Assembly: GCA_017394835.1 (NCBI GenBank)
Contig: JAFPXD010000057.1
Span: 62,001 to 126,000 of the forward strand
Direction: 5' to 3'
Source: Clostridia bacterium
GTDB lineage: Bacteria; Bacillota; Clostridia; Christensenellales; CAG-138
DNA length: 64,000 bases
In this document: positions 61,949-64,000 of the stretch, in pieces
Position numbering within the stretch: the first letter of the stretch is position 1
How the letters are laid out: each line of letters begins with the position of its first letter
Made by a program: the position numbers and the translations under genes
The notes under the pieces: generated by a model
Told to the model about the DNA's origin: nothing
The model's database searches: none
Seen by the model: the letters and a program-made list of their open reading frames with translations, nothing else

Positions 61949-63490
61949 ATGAAAGAATTTGACAGTCTTGAACTGCTTGACGGAGTGGATGAGAAGTTCA
62001 TCGCCTCCGCCGAAAACACGAGGAAAAGGACGCCGTTCCTGAAGGCGGCTCTGCCCGTTGCCGCGGCGCTGTGCTTAGCCGCGGGAGCGCTGTTTGCCGT
62101 AAAGGCGGCTGTCGGCGGTAAGGAAAAGCCCGATGTTTCGGCGATGGCTTCGGATAAGCCCGCCGGTATCGAGACCGCCGCGCCTGTCCAAACGGAAGGT
62201 CATACCGACGCTCCCGTTCTCACCGAGGAGCCGAAAAAGGTCATTACGATAGGCGATCTTTTCGATATGGGCTATATCCGCAGCGCGGGCTTCAAGAACG
62301 AAGCGATCGAATCCCCCGAGACCGTTACGCTGATCCGTCCCCTGCTCGTTTATCAGGGAAGGGTCTATTATCAGTGCAGCTCTGTCACGCCGCTTTGCGA
62401 CCTTGTCGGAAATGAGCTTGCGGTGATAGATCGTTTAGACCTTTACGTTAATTCGGACTTTATCACCGAAGACGCCATTCAAGAGGAAGGATCCCCCGTC
62501 CCCACCGAAGAGCTTTACACCGTAGAATGTGAGCTCAAGGGAAGCATGGAGGGAAAGCTCTACAGCGTGAAGGGCTTCGATCCCGAAAGGACGGTCTGCA
62601 TGCGTGGTTCTGACGGCGAGACGGTCGTATTCATCTGCGAGGATGGCCTTGAAGGCTCCGGCAGCGCATTGTTTGAGAACGTGCTCGGCCTTTCTCAAAG
62701 GCTCGCCGGCATCACCTACGACGCCGGCTCCTCGGATAAGGTCGGCGCATATCGCCGTCTGCTGGAACGCTACGGCGCCTCCGCCCCGATGCAGGGTCTT
62801 ATCGACGCCTTTGCCGAGGGTGAGTGGCACACGGAGACCCGAACCGAGCCTGATGGAAAATACCGTATCACGCTTACGCTCGATAACGGGTTCTCGTTCG
62901 TCTGCCGCATTTCGGAGGACGGCAAGGTCTCCATCGGAGAAAACTCGAACATGCTCATGAGCGGCAGGTATCTGCAGGTCGATAACGTAAAGCTTCGCCC
63001 CCTGCTCGATCTGATCGACGCGGGCGCGGGATATGAATACGCAGTGAGCTTCAACCGTTTCTACACGCTCGAAGACTGCCGCGCCGACTCCCGCTTCGGG
63101 TATCTCGTTCCGAAGACCGTACCCGAGGGCTATTGGGCACGCAATACCAGTATCCGGCCCATACTGAACGACGACCGCGAGGTTACAGGCACGGGCGAGA
63201 TGTGGATCGGATACAAAAACCCCGCGACCGATGCGGTAATAAGCATCGAGTACTTCCCCATCGACAGGCTTGAAAAAGAGACCTCGTACTTAATAAGCCT
63301 CGGCGGAGAGGTCGTCGAGCTTGAAAAGCTGACCGTCGGAGACATAATCGTTTCGGGCCACGTCGGCGACTACGAAAGGGGCTTCGCCTCACATTGCGCG
63401 GTGACGCACGGCGATACGGTGATAGTCGTGGAAGCCATAGATGCGACTGCCGAGGAAGTGTTCGAGCTGCTTCAGACGATACTCAACTGA
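61949..63490 (+). CDS. Membrane protein, probable anti-sigma partner
   Basis: This 513-residue protein has a short cytoplasmic N-terminus (about 1-28), one membrane helix (about 29-52) and a large extracellular part with a Thr/Ala linker. The C-terminal portion (about 370-510) resembles DUF4367-type domains, with LVPKTVPEGYWARN and AVISIEYFPIDR. The N-terminal LELLDGVDEKFI may be the sigma-binding piece. Anti-sigma function is inferred from position and layout; no zinc motif (HxxxCxxC) is present. Confidence 0.8.
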   Translation: MKEFDSLELLDGVDEKFIASAENTRKRTPFLKAALPVAAALCLAAGALFAVKAAVGGKEKPDVSAMASDKPAGIETAAPVQTEGHTDAPVLTEEPKKVITIGDLFDMGYIRSAGFKNEAIESPETVTLIRPLLVYQGRVYYQCSSVTPLCDLVGNELAVIDRLDLYVNSDFITEDAIQEEGSPVPTEELYTVECELKGSMEGKLYSVKGFDPERTVCMRGSDGETVVFICEDGLEGSGSALFENVLGLSQRLAGITYDAGSSDKVGAYRRLLERYGASAPMQGLIDAFAEGEWHTETRTEPDGKYRITLTLDNGFSFVCRISEDGKVSIGENSNMLMSGRYLQVDNVKLRPLLDLIDAGAGYEYAVSFNRFYTLEDCRADSRFGYLVPKTVPEGYWARNTSIRPILNDDREVTGTGEMWIGYKNPATDAVISIEYFPIDRLEKETSYLISLGGEVVELEKLTVGDIIVSGHVGDYERGFASHCAVTHGDTVIVVEAIDATAEEVFELLQTILN

Positions 63491-63510
63491 CGCGGGAGCG
63501 CAAATGAAAA

Positions 63511-63536
63511 GGGCGGTTTTCGGGACCGCCCTTTTT
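63511..63536. terminator. Bidirectional terminator
   Basis: GGGCGGT (63511-63517) pairs with ACCGCCC (63525-63531), with T-run on the plus side and A-run before it. Confidence 0.8.
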
Positions 63537-63553
63537 ATCGTCACAACTCTGTT

Positions 63554-64000
63554 TTAAATGCGCTTTGCAATCTCTATCGCGATCAGGAGCTTCTTCGTAT
63601 CGTGGTTCGCGCCGTGCAGCCCGCTCTTGTCGTACTCTTCGCCGTCCAATACGTCGCCCGCCTCCAGGAAGGAATAGAGCTTCCAGCCGTGGAAGGCGCA
63701 GGCGGCGGCGAGCCCCGCCATCTCCATATCGACGGTGATGCAGCCTTCCGAAACGAGCCTTTCCATTTTGGAGCGCGTTTCGCGGTAGAAGGCGTCGGTG
63801 GTCCAGGTGCGGCCCGAAGCATAGGGCACGCCGAGCTCGCGGAATACTTTCTCGGTCGTTTCATTGTCGGGCAGGTCGATGTAATCGGAGGGCGGCGCGT
63901 AATGGTATGAAAAGCCCTCGTCACGGTAGGCGGCGGCGGGTATCACGTATCTGCCCGCGATCGCCTTCTTGTCAAGCGCGCCCGCCGAGCCGAATACTAT
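63554..64000 (-). CDS. Nucleoside phosphorylase (N-terminus beyond window)
   Basis: The frame is open to the window edge, giving the last 148 residues. It resembles uridine/purine nucleoside phosphorylases of the PNP_UDP_1 family: GSAGALD at the edge and CITVDMEMAGLAAACAF, with the ribose-binding glutamate and methionine (DMEM). It splits nucleosides with phosphate for salvage. The closing helix KKLLIAIEIAKRI is typical. Substrate preference cannot be told from this part. Confidence 0.88.
   Translation of the reverse strand: MVFGSAGALDKKAIAGRYVIPAAAYRDEGFSYHYAPPSDYIDLPDNETTEKVFRELGVPYASGRTWTTDAFYRETRSKMERLVSEGCITVDMEMAGLAAACAFHGWKLYSFLEAGDVLDGEEYDKSGLHGANHDTKKLLIAIEIAKRI

Overview
This window is chromosomal DNA from a spore-forming, probably anaerobic Firmicute of the class Clostridia. 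It is moderately GC-rich and densely coded on both strands. The evidence for the lineage is SpoIVA together with a SipL-like DUF3794/LysM protein, a PdaB-like deacetylase, DnaD and DnaI replication proteins, WhiA, a zinc-type L28, pyruvate phosphate dikinase, and near-consensus sigma-A promoters with 17-base spacers. A Christensenellales-like gut lineage is a guess. No rRNA, tRNA, CRISPR array or intact mobile element was seen, and no stretch longer than about 300 bases lacks a gene.

Layout. 1-6163: the plsX-acpP-rnc-smc-ftsY block (lipid synthesis, RNA processing, chromosome condensation, protein targeting). 6245-9330, minus: DnaD-like and DnaI-like proteins and a PdaB-like deacetylase. 9490-11975: two tandem CorC/CNNM membrane proteins. 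12124-13548: glutamine synthetase. 13645-16158: two adjacent proteins I cannot assign. 16258-24400, minus: a tight run of seven genes for the cell envelope (L,D-transpeptidase, VanX-like dipeptidase, small lipoprotein, MBOAT acyltransferase, AlgX/DHHW partner, DUF885 lipoprotein), ending in a serine recombinase relative that has lost its catalytic residues. 24539-27174: a DUF512 radical-SAM protein and Der. 27285-28769: SpoIVA. 28864-37517, minus: murB-rapZ-whiA-dnaE-pfkA, an E2-like acyltransferase relative and a small acidic protein. 37657-40420: a lipoprotein and a divergent acyltransferase. 40510-47700, minus: prmA-rsmE-mtaB-hinT, a ClpC relative with a degenerate second ATPase, and an N-terminally extended glycerate kinase. 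47833-50595: SipL, a GNAT enzyme and an Ntn-hydrolase. 50645-52892: TspO, then rpmB-glyS. 52974-57919, minus: ppdK, SDR, YitT and GNAT genes. 58161-61269: dnaG and the primary sigma factor. 61373-63490: an ECF sigma factor and its likely membrane anti-sigma. 63554-64000: the C-terminal part of a nucleoside phosphorylase.

How it fits together. Most genes are core replication, translation and envelope functions in short overlapping operons. The most unusual content is the envelope operon with its dead recombinase, the unassigned pair after glnA, and three enzymes that keep their fold but have lost catalytic residues (recombinase, E2-like protein, ClpC D2 domain). There are also several promoter architectures: a palindrome filling the acpP promoter spacer, matching sigma-E-like promoters ahead of the interacting pair spoIVA and sipL, a consensus promoter built into a terminator stem, and a palindrome over the expected tspO start site. 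Functions are read from motifs by eye; no database search was run.
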